From Mesobacillus maritimus (GTDB lineage: Bacteria > Bacillota > Bacilli > Bacillales > Cytobacillaceae): a stretch of 64,000 bases of DNA. Shown in pieces: positions 17,038-27,093 of this stretch. Position 1 is the stretch's first letter; each line of letters begins with the position of its first letter. The DNA is taken from NCBI RefSeq assembly GCF_019749255.1, contig NZ_JACWFH010000008.1, positions 126,352-190,351 on the forward strand, written 5' to 3'. Both the position numbers and the translations under genes were made by a program. The notes under the pieces were generated by a model that saw only the letters and a program-made list of their open reading frames with translations, did no database searches and was not told the DNA's origin.

Positions 17038-19158
17038 ATGGGGAAAAAGAAAAAGAAACAAGTTTCCCTTCGATTGAATTTAGTGTTTTTCACGGTGTTT
17101 GTCTTATTCTCAATGTTAATTTTAAGGCTCGGGATCGTGCAAATTGTTTATGGAGAAGATTATAAACGTGAAATTGAGCGTACTGAAGATATAACGGTAA
17201 ACAGTCCAGTACCTCGGGGGAAAATGTATGACCGTAACATGACAACCATTGTTGATAATTCCGCTAGTAATGCGATTACTTATACAAAGAGTCAAGGAAC
17301 GGGAACAGCAGAGATGATTGAGGTTGCTGAAAAACTGGCGGCACTTATTCATAAGGATGTAAAAGACGTTAGAGAACGCGATAAAAAGGATTATTGGTTA
17401 TTTAGGAATCCGGAATTAGCAGAAGAAAAGATTACTGAAGAAGAATGGGACTTATTTTACGAAGAAGAACTCGATAACACAGACATTTATAATCTCCAGC
17501 TCGAGCGAATTACTGAAAAAGAGTTAAACGAACTAACAGATAAGGACATGGAGATAATTGCCATCTTCCGTGAGTTTAGCGGTGGATATGCATTGACTCC
17601 ACAAATTGTTAAGAAAAATGTAACAGCGGCGGAGTATGCTGCAGTTAGTGAAAATCTTGAGCAACTACCTGGTGTAGATACAACTACAGACTGGGACCGG
17701 GAGTATCCGCTTGAGCCAACGTTAGCAACGGTTCTTGGTGGGATTACGGACTCTAATGAGGGGTTGCCAAGGGAGAGATTAGAGTATTACTTATCGAGAG
17801 ACTACAGTCGAAATGATCGTGTAGGGAAAAGCTATTTAGAGCATCAATATGAAGATGTTCTCCATGGCCAAAAGGCGAAGGTAAAAAACATTACCGATAA
17901 AGCGGGGAATGTTTTGGATACCGAGATTATTACTGAAGGGGAAAGAGGAAAAGATCTCGTCCTTTCGATTGATATGGACTTACAAATTGCCGTGGAAAAA
18001 ATCATTGAAGAAGAATTGTCCAAGGCAAAACAACAGCCGAGAACTCGACTTTTAGATCGAGCGTTTGTCGTTTTAATGGATCCTTTTACAGGTGAAGTAT
18101 TGACAATGGCAGGTAAGCAAATTGTTAAAGATGAAGAAACGGGTGCTAATACTATGAGAGATTTTGCACTCGGAAACATCACCACATCTTATACTGTTGG
18201 CTCAGCTGTTAAAGGGGCCACTGTATTAACAGGTTTAAATACAGGCGCAATTTCCCCGGGAACGACTTTTCATGATACTCCGATTGTCATTAAGGGCACA
18301 AAACCTAAAAGTTCTTGGAGAGCTGGTCTAGGTACTCTTGATTACAAAAATGCACTTAAAGTATCGTCAAACGTCTTTATGTACAGGACCGCTATCAATG
18401 TTGGCGGAGGAGTGTATCAATATAATCAACCTCTTTCAATCAGTCCAAAAGCGTTTGATACATTTAGAAATTCATTTGCTCAATATGGACTAGGGGTAAG
18501 AACTGGAATTGATCTTCCGAACGAAATGGCCGGGTTTAAAGGGATTGACCGTGGACCAGGTCTCTTGCTTGATTTTGCAATCGGTCAGTATGACACGTAT
18601 ACAACAATGCAGCTTGCACAATATGTATCAACCATTGCAAATGGCGGGAATCGAATTAAACCTCAAATTGTTAGAGAGATTCGTGAACCAGTTATGAATA
18701 ATGAAGAGATTGGGCCAGTGTTAAAAACGTTTGAGCCTGTGGTTCTTAACAAGATAGATGCTGAGCCTAGCTGGATATCTGGCGTACAGGAAGGATTCCG
18801 ACGTGTTATGCAGGTGTCTGGTGGAACTGCTTATGGAAGCTTTGGAAGTGCAAAATATAAGCCAGCAGGTAAAACTGGAACAGCCCAAGCCTTCTATGAC
18901 GGGCCAGAGCGGAGTAAATTTAAAGAAGCTCCTCCAGTAATGAACCTTAGTTTGGTAGGGTATGCTCCATATAACAATCCTGAAGTAGCTATGGCTGTAA
19001 TGGTCCCGTGGGCATATGAAGGGAATAGTGGCCATTCAGCAAACAGTGCGATTGGTCGCAGGGTTTTGGATACCTATTTTGAACTAAAAGAAAAACGTCT
19101 GGAAAAACAAACAGATAAAGAAGACGAATCTACTGAAGAAGAAGCAAGTGATGAATAA
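17038..19158 (+). CDS. pbpA: Penicillin-binding protein 2A (class B transpeptidase)
   Basis: Peptidoglycan D,D-transpeptidase for cell elongation and rod shape, membrane-anchored with an extracytoplasmic catalytic domain. 706 residues: basic cytoplasmic N-terminus (GKKKKKQ), membrane segment about 14-34, dimerisation/PBP2 domain about 55-300, transpeptidase domain after about 340. Active-site motifs: S389-A-V-K392, S443-S-N445 and K612-T-G-T615. The C-terminal tail is acidic. GGAAGGTGGGGG precedes the ATG. Sits between yqgE and pst as in B. subtilis. Confidence 0.95.
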   Translation: MGKKKKKQVSLRLNLVFFTVFVLFSMLILRLGIVQIVYGEDYKREIERTEDITVNSPVPRGKMYDRNMTTIVDNSASNAITYTKSQGTGTAEMIEVAEKLAALIHKDVKDVRERDKKDYWLFRNPELAEEKITEEEWDLFYEEELDNTDIYNLQLERITEKELNELTDKDMEIIAIFREFSGGYALTPQIVKKNVTAAEYAAVSENLEQLPGVDTTTDWDREYPLEPTLATVLGGITDSNEGLPRERLEYYLSRDYSRNDRVGKSYLEHQYEDVLHGQKAKVKNITDKAGNVLDTEIITEGERGKDLVLSIDMDLQIAVEKIIEEELSKAKQQPRTRLLDRAFVVLMDPFTGEVLTMAGKQIVKDEETGANTMRDFALGNITTSYTVGSAVKGATVLTGLNTGAISPGTTFHDTPIVIKGTKPKSSWRAGLGTLDYKNALKVSSNVFMYRTAINVGGGVYQYNQPLSISPKAFDTFRNSFAQYGLGVRTGIDLPNEMAGFKGIDRGPGLLLDFAIGQYDTYTTMQLAQYVSTIANGGNRIKPQIVREIREPVMNNEEIGPVLKTFEPVVLNKIDAEPSWISGVQEGFRRVMQVSGGTAYGSFGSAKYKPAGKTGTAQAFYDGPERSKFKEAPPVMNLSLVGYAPYNNPEVAMAVMVPWAYEGNSGHSANSAIGRRVLDTYFELKEKRLEKQTDKEDESTEEEASDE

Positions 19159-19163
19159 AGAAT

Positions 19164-19196
19164 GGAAAGACTGTCCAATTGGGCAGTCTTTTTTTA
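19164..19196 (+). terminator. Terminator of pbpA
   Basis: AAGACTG-CC pairs with GG-CAGTCTT around AATT, followed by TTTTTT. Confidence 0.85.
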
Positions 19197-19342
19197 TGCT
19201 CTTTTTTAGCCTTAGGCACTGGTTGCGCATCATTATTGGCGTGGAAATTACAGAGACGAATTTAGGAGTTTTTTTATAGGTTCTTATAAAAGGATATAAG
19301 GATTCCCTTTTTTTCGACAGATATTCATATATTCTGTTTGAA

Positions 19343-19396
19343 TTTACAAAACCTTTACGTTTCCTTTAAACAAGATTAAAAAAAGGTCTGTATTCT
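19343..19396 (+). promoter_or_regulatory. Pho box and promoter of the pst operon
   Basis: Three direct repeats at exact 11-base period, TTTACA (19343), TTTACG (19354) and TTTAAA (19365), match the PhoP core TT(A/T/C)ACA repeats of Bacillus. A weaker TTCTGT precedes at 19332. TATTCT (19391-19396) can serve as the -10. The repeats would cover about -60 to -33. This indicates activation by PhoP~P on phosphate limitation. Confidence 0.75.
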
Positions 19397-19444
19397 ATTA
19401 CTTGTAGGACAAAACAAAAGATATTACTTAGGGGGAATAACGGA

Positions 19445-20434
19445 ATGAAGAGTTTGAAAAAATTTAGTTTACTGGCATTACTTGCTGCCGTCATGATGTT
19501 TATCGCGGCATGTGGAGGTGGCGAAGAGTCAAGTGGGGAAACAAACGAAGGTGGCTCGGATGCAAACACGGAAGAATCCACAGAACTAGAAGGTAGCGTT
19601 GTGATTGATGGATCTGGTACAGTTTATCCATTTATGGCAAAAATGGCTGAAAACTATATGACAAATGAACAGGAGAATGTTTCTGTTGAGGTAAGCCGTG
19701 CTGGTACGTCTGCAGGGTTCCAAAAGTTCTTAATTGAAGATGGTACAGACTTTAATGATGCATCCCGTTCTATAAAAGATGAAGAAAAGGCAACGGCTGA
19801 AGAACTAGGAATAGAAGTTCAAGAACTTAAAGTTGCTTTAGACGGATTAACATTTGTTGTGAACAAAGAAAACGATTGGGCGACGGAGTTAACTCAAGAG
19901 GAAATCATCGATATCTTCCTTGCAAGTGCTGGAAAACAAAAATGGTCTGATGTTCGTGCGGATTTCCCGGATGAAGAAATCAAAACTTATGGTCCGAATG
20001 AAAACCATGGAACATACGAATTTATGTTTGAAAATATTCTTGAAGAGCAAGATTTAGTGGATGGTATCAACTTACAGCAAGACTACTCTGTACTAGTTGA
20101 CTTGGTTTCAAAAGATAAAAACGCAATTGCGTTCTTTGGCTATGGTTATTACGCAAGTAACACAGATAAGTTAACAGCTGTAAAAGTTGATTTTGGAAAC
20201 GGACCAGTTGAACCATCAGTTGATACGATTGCTGAAGATGGGGAATATGCACCATTTACTCGCCCAGTATTCACATACCTAAATGTGAATCATGCGAAAG
20301 AAAAGCCTGAAGTATTAGATTATGCAATCTATACGATGGAAAATGCAAACACCGTAGCTCAAGAAACTGGTTTTGCACCGCTTCCTGAAGAAGAAATTCA
20401 AGCCGCTGTTGATACGCTAAATGGATTGAAATAA
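19445..20434 (+). CDS. pstS: Phosphate-binding lipoprotein PstS
   Basis: Extracytoplasmic phosphate receptor of the Pst ABC importer. 329 residues: signal peptide with lipobox FIAAC (lipid-modified C23), a Gly/Ser/Glu-rich linker (about 24-50), then the phosphate-binding fold with DGSGTVYPF, SRAGTSAGFQKF and DASRSIK. First gene of the operon pstS-pstC-pstA-pstB-phoU and the one nearest the Pho boxes. A stem-loop follows it and may keep PstS more abundant than the permeases. Confidence 0.95.
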   Translation: MKSLKKFSLLALLAAVMMFIAACGGGEESSGETNEGGSDANTEESTELEGSVVIDGSGTVYPFMAKMAENYMTNEQENVSVEVSRAGTSAGFQKFLIEDGTDFNDASRSIKDEEKATAEELGIEVQELKVALDGLTFVVNKENDWATELTQEEIIDIFLASAGKQKWSDVRADFPDEEIKTYGPNENHGTYEFMFENILEEQDLVDGINLQQDYSVLVDLVSKDKNAIAFFGYGYYASNTDKLTAVKVDFGNGPVEPSVDTIAEDGEYAPFTRPVFTYLNVNHAKEKPEVLDYAIYTMENANTVAQETGFAPLPEEEIQAAVDTLNGLK

Positions 20435-20456
20435 TAAAAGTCTCAATCTATTTAAA

Positions 20457-20497
20457 AGGTGAGAAGATTCATCCCTTCTCATCTTTTCCCTGTTTTT
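20457..20497 (+). terminator. Stem-loop (partial terminator) between pstS and pstC
   Basis: GGTGAGAAG pairs with CTTCTCATC around ATTCATCC, then TTTTCCCTGTTTTT. Inferred to attenuate rather than end transcription, since pstC has no evident promoter of its own. Confidence 0.6.
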
Positions 20498-20551
20498 CTA
20501 TCTTTCCAATCCCCCCTTCCTTTATAAAAAAGGCGAAAGGAGAAACTTAAT

Positions 20552-21499
20552 TTGCAAAATACAGCAGGTCAAAACAATACAAATATTCGTGCTCTAATCG
20601 AAGAAAAGAAAAAGACCAAGAGCATTGGGAGAACTATGGAAAAAATGGTACCCGGTATTTTATTAGTCATAGCTGGTGTATCCATTTTTACGACAATTGG
20701 TATTTTATTTACTCTTATTGCAGAAACGTTCCTCTTTTTCAAAGAAGTTTCAATAATAGAATTTTTCACAGGTACGGAATTAAAACCTCTTGGAGACAAT
20801 GCGGTTTTTGGTGTTTTGCCTCTTTTAACAGGGACTTTGATTTCTACGGTGATTGCGATGCTTGTAGCTATTCCAATTGGTTTGATGACAGCCATTTATT
20901 TAAGTGAATATGCATCTGAAAAAGCACGGAGAATCCTAAAGCCAATTCTTGAGATCTTAGCGGGTATTCCGACTATAGTTTATGGTTTCTTTGCATTTAC
21001 TTTTGTCACTCCATTATTAAGGTCATTTATCCCTGGCTTGGAGCCGACAAATATTCTTAGTCCGGGGATTGTAATGGGAATTATGATTATTCCAATGGTC
21101 GCGTCATTGTCTGAGGATGCCATGAGTTCCGTTCCAAATGCAATGAGAGAGGGTGCTTTAGCTCTGGGGTCGACGAAGCTAGAGGTTACGTTTAAAGTAG
21201 TTCTCCCTGCAGCCATTTCGGGGATTATTGCTTCCTTCGTACTTGGGATTTCCCGTGCAATTGGGGAAACGATGATTGTAACGATTGCAAGCGGAAGTTC
21301 GAAGAATTTCACTTTCGATGTGACACAATCGATGCAAACCATGACGGCTTACATTGTAGAAGTATCGGGTGGCGAAGCTGCTGCCGGGACCACCCTTTAT
21401 CATAGTCTATATGCCGTAGCGTTTACTCTATTTGTATTCACGCTTGTCATGAATATGATTGCACAATATATTTCCCGTAGATTCAGGGAGGAATATTAA
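20552..21499 (+). CDS. pstC: Phosphate ABC transporter permease PstC
   Basis: Membrane permease, 315 residues, about six transmembrane segments. The ABC-interaction (EAA) loop is AMREGALALGSTKLEVTFKV. The TTG start follows AAAGGAG. The long hydrophilic N-terminus (about 40 residues) is typical. The pstA ribosome site lies in its last codons. Confidence 0.94.
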   Translation: MQNTAGQNNTNIRALIEEKKKTKSIGRTMEKMVPGILLVIAGVSIFTTIGILFTLIAETFLFFKEVSIIEFFTGTELKPLGDNAVFGVLPLLTGTLISTVIAMLVAIPIGLMTAIYLSEYASEKARRILKPILEILAGIPTIVYGFFAFTFVTPLLRSFIPGLEPTNILSPGIVMGIMIIPMVASLSEDAMSSVPNAMREGALALGSTKLEVTFKVVLPAAISGIIASFVLGISRAIGETMIVTIASGSSKNFTFDVTQSMQTMTAYIVEVSGGEAAAGTTLYHSLYAVAFTLFVFTLVMNMIAQYISRRFREEY

Positions 21500-21500
21500 T

Positions 21501-22385
21501 ATGAAGTATATTGATAATAATTTAGTCCAGAAAAAAATGGGGTCACGTTTACTCCGAAATAAACTTGCAAAACTCTTTTTTCTGCTTGCGACACTTTTTG
21601 GACTTTTCGTATTAGTTATTCTCATTTATCGAGTAATCCGTGACGGCGCAGCTTGGATTGATTTTGACTTTATTAACAATAAATTATCCACGGACCCTGA
21701 AAGGGCCGGAATTATGGGAGCTATTCTTGGAACCTTATGGTTAATGTTGGTCGTTGCTCCTGTCACGATGATTCTAGGTATAGGAACGGCTATTTATTTG
21801 GAGGAGTACGCCAAAAAAGGCAAACTACAAGCTCTTATTCAAACGAATATATCAAATTTAGCAGGAGTTCCATCTGTTGTTTTTGGACTCCTCGGTTTGA
21901 CGGTGTTTGTTAGAGGGATGGACTTAGGAAACATTGTTCTAGCAGGGGGCTTAACGATGGCTCTTCTTGTACTTCCAGTAGTTGTGGTAGCTGCACAAGA
22001 GGCGATAAGAGCTGTACCAGGGTTTTTAAGAGAAGCCTCTTACGGAATGGGAGCTACAAAATGGCAAACCATCAAAAATGTGGTGTTACCCGCGTCACTG
22101 CCGGGAATTTTAACAGGGACAATCTTAGCTCTTTCCCGCGCAATCGGTGAAACAGCACCGCTAGTTGTAATTGGGATTCCAGCACTATTAATTCCGCTTC
22201 CAGACGGGGTTTTTGATAAATTTACGATTCTTCCAGTTCAGATCTATTATTGGACGCTTGATTCCGCGCTGGTAGCAGAGTACACCAATTTAGCAGCAGC
22301 CACCATTGTCATTTTATTAGTTGTCTTGTTCCTTATGAATTCGGTGGCCATCTTTATTCGAAATAAATTTCAACAGAGATTTTAA
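21501..22385 (+). CDS. pstA: Phosphate ABC transporter permease PstA
   Basis: Second permease subunit, 294 residues, about six membrane segments. The EAA loop reads FLREASYGMGATKWQTIKNV. It pairs with PstC as the channel. Start at ATG 21501, one base past the pstC stop and nine bases from GGGAGG. The upstream frame overlapping pstC is not used. Confidence 0.94.
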   Translation: MKYIDNNLVQKKMGSRLLRNKLAKLFFLLATLFGLFVLVILIYRVIRDGAAWIDFDFINNKLSTDPERAGIMGAILGTLWLMLVVAPVTMILGIGTAIYLEEYAKKGKLQALIQTNISNLAGVPSVVFGLLGLTVFVRGMDLGNIVLAGGLTMALLVLPVVVVAAQEAIRAVPGFLREASYGMGATKWQTIKNVVLPASLPGILTGTILALSRAIGETAPLVVIGIPALLIPLPDGVFDKFTILPVQIYYWTLDSALVAEYTNLAAATIVILLVVLFLMNSVAIFIRNKFQQRF

Positions 22386-22402
22386 TCTAGGAGGTTTTAA
22401 TT

Positions 22403-23233
22403 ATGCCAGCATTAGCTGAAAACAATAAGATTCAAGTGTTTACATCCATGGAGGAGGCTCCCAAAAACGTGTCAACCAAAAAAGTTGTTTATGATACAAA
22501 GGATTTAAACCTTTGGTACGGCGACGATCATGCTTTGAAGAATATTAATCTTTCTATCTATGAGAATGAAGTAACTGCGATTATTGGACCATCAGGTTGT
22601 GGTAAATCTACCTATATTAAAACGTTAAATAGGATGGTCGAATTAATTCCAGTTGTTCGTATTTCCGGTGAGATTCTGTATCGTGAAAGGAATATTCTTG
22701 AACGAACTTATAAAGTAGAGGATTTACGAACTAAAGTAGGAATGGTGTTCCAAAAACCTAATCCCTTCCCAAAGTCTATTTATGAGAATGTAGCGTATGG
22801 TCCTAAAATCCACGGAATTCGCGATAAGAAAACCCTTGATGAAATTGTCGAGAAAAGTTTGAAAGGTGCCGCTATCTGGGATGAAGTAAAGGATCGACTT
22901 AATGAAAATGCTTATGGTTTATCTGGAGGACAGCAACAACGATTATGTATTGCTCGGGCACTAGCGATTGAACCAGATGTTATTTTAATGGACGAACCAA
23001 CCTCAGCACTTGATCCCATTTCTACATTAAAGGTAGAAGAACTTGTGCAAGAGTTGAAAAAAGATTTTAGTATTATTATTGTCACTCATAATATGCAGCA
23101 GGCTGCTCGTATTTCTGATAAAACAGCTTTCTTCCTAAGCGGAGAAGTGGTGGAGTTTGCCCAAACAGATAAGATTTTCTCAAATCCTTCTGATAAACGG
23201 ACGGAAGATTACATTACTGGTCGGTTCGGTTAA
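22403..23233 (+). CDS. pstB: Phosphate ABC transporter ATP-binding protein PstB
   Basis: ATPase of the Pst importer, 276 residues. Walker [10 protein letters not shown] (about 66-74), [19 protein letters not shown], signature [15 protein letters not shown], Walker [14 protein letters not shown], and ITGRFG at the C-terminus, all typical of PstB. The N-terminal extension of about 30 residues is longer than in E. coli. Only one pstB is present, whereas B. subtilis has two in tandem. Confidence 0.95.
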   Translation: MPALAENNKIQVFTSMEEAPKNVSTKKVVYDTKDLNLWYGDDHALKNINLSIYENEVTAIIGPSGCGKSTYIKTLNRMVELIPVVRISGEILYRERNILERTYKVEDLRTKVGMVFQKPNPFPKSIYENVAYGPKIHGIRDKKTLDEIVEKSLKGAAIWDEVKDRLNENAYGLSGGQQQRLCIARALAIEPDVILMDEPTSALDPISTLKVEELVQELKKDFSIIIVTHNMQQAARISDKTAFFLSGEVVEFAQTDKIFSNPSDKRTEDYITGRFG

Positions 23234-23305
23234 TAAGCTTCCTTGTCAAAAAAGAAATATCAAAATCTCAAGAATAGAGAGCCTAGTTGAAGGGAGTTTA
23301 TAAGG

Positions 23306-23968
23306 ATGATGGTTGTAAGAGAAAAGTTCGAAGAAGAATTAAACCAGTTGCAACATAAATTGATAGAACTTGGAAATCTCGCATCAAATGCACTAACAAA
23401 TTCATTAGTCGCTCTTGAAAACGGGGATATCGAATTAGCCTTAAAGATAATGGAGGATGATGCAAGGGTTAATATTATCGAAGAAGAAATCAATGATTTT
23501 GCTATTCTTTTAATTGCTAAACAGTCTCCAGTTGCTGTAGACTTGCGCCGAATTATTGTCGCTATTAAAATTGCGAATGATATCGAACGTATTGCAGATT
23601 TTGCGGTAAATATTGCAAAGTCAGCCATTCGAATCGGGAAAGAGCCTCTTGTAAAGCCTATTGAGCATATCAAGCACATGCACCGTTTAACACTTCAAAT
23701 GCTTTCTCTTTCTCTGGAGGCGTTTGGTGAGGAAGACTTAACGAAAGCGAAAAAGATTGCAGAGATGGATGATGAAGTAGATGATTTATACGGGCAAACA
23801 ATAAGAGATTTATTGCATTTAAATGCTACCCAACCGAATCAGTCTTCCCAAATTACCCAACTCTTATTTATCTGCCGCTATTTGGAACGAGCAGCTGATC
23901 ATACTACGAATATAGCTGAAAATGTTTTCTATCTTGTTAAGGGAAAACGTTATGATTTAAATAATTAA
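23306..23968 (+). CDS. phoU: Phosphate signalling protein PhoU
   Basis: 220-residue helical protein made of two PhoU repeats with metal-binding signatures DIERIADFAVNIAK and YLERAADHTTNIAENV. Negative modulator of Pst and PhoR signalling in other bacteria. B. subtilis, as I recall, lacks phoU here, so this is a difference from that model. Last gene of the pst operon, 72 bases after pstB. Confidence 0.93.
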   Translation: MMVVREKFEEELNQLQHKLIELGNLASNALTNSLVALENGDIELALKIMEDDARVNIIEEEINDFAILLIAKQSPVAVDLRRIIVAIKIANDIERIADFAVNIAKSAIRIGKEPLVKPIEHIKHMHRLTLQMLSLSLEAFGEEDLTKAKKIAEMDDEVDDLYGQTIRDLLHLNATQPNQSSQITQLLFICRYLERAADHTTNIAENVFYLVKGKRYDLNN

Positions 23969-24050
23969 AAACCCACTAGCATTTCTGAGTGAAAAGTGCT
24001 ATTATAGAAAAGTCGTATGAACGAAACAGGTATGTTTGGAGGGAAAAAAT

Positions 24051-24200
24051 ATGCGTGTAAATATTACGTTAGCGTGCACAGAGTGCGGAGACCGTAACTA
24101 TATTTCTAAAAAAAATAAACGTAATAATCCAGATCGTCTTGAGCTTAAAAAATATTGCCCAAGAGAAAAACGTGCAACTGCACATCGTGAAACAAAATAA
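24051..24200 (+). CDS. rpmG: 50S ribosomal protein L33
   Basis: 49 residues, reading [16 protein letters not shown] ... [17 protein letters not shown]. It is the typical L33 of Bacillus type 1 with CTEC and a single downstream Cys, so only part of the zinc ribbon is kept. GGAGGG lies upstream. Followed directly by a terminator. Located after pst as rpmGA in B. subtilis. Confidence 0.95.
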   Translation: MRVNITLACTECGDRNYISKKNKRNNPDRLELKKYCPREKRATAHRETK

Positions 24201-24201
24201 G

Positions 24202-24233
24202 AGCAGCGGGAATTTCCCGACTGCTTTTTTTTA
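24202..24233 (+). terminator. Terminator of rpmG
   Basis: AGCAG-CGGGAA pairs with TTCCCG-A-CTGCT, then TTTTTTTA. Confidence 0.88.
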
Positions 24234-24309
24234 TATAATAACCTAAGCTCAGTTCCTAGTGATTCATTACTAATTTACATAAAAATTCCAATATAGGAGG
24301 ATGTATAAA

Positions 24310-24879
24310 GTGGATGAAAAAAAACAGCTTAGACGTTCAATGAAAAAGCAGCTAGAGAATCTTAGCTTTCCTCTATATGAGGATTATTCTTATAAAATAG
24401 CAGAGAAGCTGTTTAAAGACAAAAACTGGCTTGAGGCTAAGTCAATAGGAATTACCATCTCTAAGCCGCCAGAGGTCGATACTTTGCAGATCATCCGAAA
24501 AGCGTGGGAACAGGGAAAACAGATAGCCATTCCAAAGTGTAATCCAGAAACAAGAAAACTTGTATTTCGCACGTTTACAAGGTTCTCTCAACTTGAAATG
24601 GTCTACTCAGGTCTTTATGAACCCGTGGTTTCACTGACGGAGGAAGTCAACGCTGATGCACTTGATTTACTCATTGTTCCAGGGTTAGCTTTTACAAAGT
24701 CTGGTTTCAGGCTTGGGTTTGGCGGAGGTTATTATGATCGTTATTTAGGGGAACATAAAAAACAAACCGTGAGCTTAGCATTTAGTCAACAAGTGGTTGC
24801 TCAGCTACCAGTTGAACCCCATGATCTTCCAGTATCCAAGATTATCACGGAAGCGGAAGTGATTGAGTGTGAACGCTGA
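24310..24879 (+). CDS. yqgN: 5-formyltetrahydrofolate cyclo-ligase (YqgN)
   Basis: Converts 5-formyl-THF to 5,10-methenyl-THF with ATP. 189 residues with the family motif GLAFTKSGFRLGFGGGYYDRYL near 125-150. Start: AGGAGG directly abuts an ATG at 24301. A GTG at 24310 has nine-base spacing and gives MDEKKQLRRSMKK, so I prefer it. The next gene overlaps the last codons, so the two are translationally coupled. Confidence 0.92.
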   Translation: MDEKKQLRRSMKKQLENLSFPLYEDYSYKIAEKLFKDKNWLEAKSIGITISKPPEVDTLQIIRKAWEQGKQIAIPKCNPETRKLVFRTFTRFSQLEMVYSGLYEPVVSLTEEVNADALDLLIVPGLAFTKSGFRLGFGGGYYDRYLGEHKKQTVSLAFSQQVVAQLPVEPHDLPVSKIITEAEVIECER

Positions 24880-25657
24880 TTACATAGGGGTGCTCGCCTT
24901 TATTGTAATTGGAGCGGTATTGGCTTGGAAATCTAAAATGCTAAGTCCCTCAGGTGCTGTAATGGCAGTACTTGTGGGAAGTTGCCTTACTCTCGGTTTC
25001 GGGATAAAAGGCATCATAGTAATGGGGACTTTTTTTGTAAGTTCGAGCCTATTATCAAAATGGAATGGAAAGAAAAAAAGCTCATTGGTAGAGATTCATG
25101 AGAAGGGTTCAGTTCGTGATTGGGCACAAGTGCTTGCCAACGGTGGGATTGCAGCAGCAGCGGGTTTATCCGTCTTCTTTTGGCCGACCCCACTTTCTTT
25201 CCTTGCACTTGGAATCTCGTTAGCAAGTGCTAATTCGGATACTTGGGCTTCAGAACTAGGTACGCTAAGTAAGCGTCCGCCAATCTCTATTAGAAACTTC
25301 AAAAGAGTTGCTACGGGTACCTCTGGAGCTATATCTTTAGGGGGGACATTGGCTGGTTTTCTCGGGAGTTTGCTGATAGCTGTGGTTTCAACCTTGCTGT
25401 TCCAATTAAGTCTCGAACTCTTTTTTTTCATTCTTTTCTTTGGATTTTTCGGGATGCTAATTGATACCATACTGGGTGCGTACCTGCAGGCGGAATACAT
25501 ATGTAGGAAGTGCGGTTTACATATTGAAAAACCCATCCATTGCCATGAGGAAGCTGTGCTGTGTAAAGGGAGTAGCTGGATACGGAATGACACCGTTAAT
25601 TTTATTTCTAGTTTGAGTGCTGTCTTGTTGGGGTTATTCTTTTTTAATGGATTTTAA
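24863..25657 (+). CDS. DUF92 integral membrane protein
   Basis: About 264 residues with six or more membrane segments. The DUF92 family (TMEM19; includes plant VTE6, a phytyl-phosphate kinase) motifs are visible as GSVRDWAQVLANGG, ASANSDTWASELG and GTSGAISLGGTLAG. These include the Asp/Asn residues expected for a CTP-dependent polyprenyl-phosphate kinase fold. A Cys/His pair near 215-235 (CRKCGLHIEKPIHCHEE) is unusual. TTG 24863 overlaps yqgN by 17 bases. GTG 24869 is an alternative start. Function in bacteria is not settled. Confidence 0.8.
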   Translation: MSVNADYIGVLAFIVIGAVLAWKSKMLSPSGAVMAVLVGSCLTLGFGIKGIIVMGTFFVSSSLLSKWNGKKKSSLVEIHEKGSVRDWAQVLANGGIAAAAGLSVFFWPTPLSFLALGISLASANSDTWASELGTLSKRPPISIRNFKRVATGTSGAISLGGTLAGFLGSLLIAVVSTLLFQLSLELFFFILFFGFFGMLIDTILGAYLQAEYICRKCGLHIEKPIHCHEEAVLCKGSSWIRNDTVNFISSLSAVLLGLFFFNGF

Positions 25658-25693
25658 TATGTTTTCACTAATTTAATGAAAGTCTTTATATAG

Positions 25694-26686
<993 letters not shown>

Positions 26687-26693
26687 ATCAAGC

Positions 26694-26729
26694 TTCCCGC
26701 CTAAATTTGTTTAGGCGGGTTATTTTTTG
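26694..26729 (+). terminator. Terminator of ldh
   Basis: CCCGCCTAAA pairs with TTTAGGCGGG around TTTG, then TTATTTTTT. Confidence 0.9.
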
Positions 26730-26788
26730 ACATATCCTTTAGGATAAAACCTGTTAAATTGCCACAATATATAGGTGGAGGGATGAAC

Positions 26789-26986
26789 ATGCTAAAAAAA
26801 CTGGTATCGGTCTTTCTGTTAAGTATCACTGGGTTTTATGTATACCAAAATCGTTATAGATTGATGAACAGAATTTTAGGTAACACAATACTTAGACGAT
26901 TTGCGGTAAGTTCTCTTATGGGAATCCCTGGTATTCGCCAGAAGATTTTTCAATCTGTTTTTTCAGGTCCATCAGAAATCAGGTAA
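26789..26986 (+). CDS. yqgO: Small conserved protein YqgO
   Basis: 65 residues. A short N-terminal hydrophobic segment (LVSVFLLSITGFYVYQN) is followed by a basic amphipathic part with ILRRFAVSSLMGIPGIRQ. It matches B. subtilis yqgO in position (before the rhomboid gene) and pattern. Function unknown. GGAGGG abuts ATG 26783 and is six bases from ATG 26789, so the latter is chosen. Confidence 0.75.
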   Translation: MLKKLVSVFLLSITGFYVYQNRYRLMNRILGNTILRRFAVSSLMGIPGIRQKIFQSVFSGPSEIR

Positions 26987-27093
26987 AAAGGCCTTTTGGG
27001 TCTTTTTTTCTTTTTCTTTTGTCCTACCTACTGTCCCCTAGGTGATTCGTTTATAATGGACGGAGGAAGAGGGAAAGGGAAGGAGTGAAACAC

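Noticed and set aside
24051-24200. tRNA or rRNA genes in the window
   Set aside because: No cloverleaf or rRNA-like segment was noticed. The one ribosomal element here is the protein gene rpmG. A tRNAscan run would settle this.
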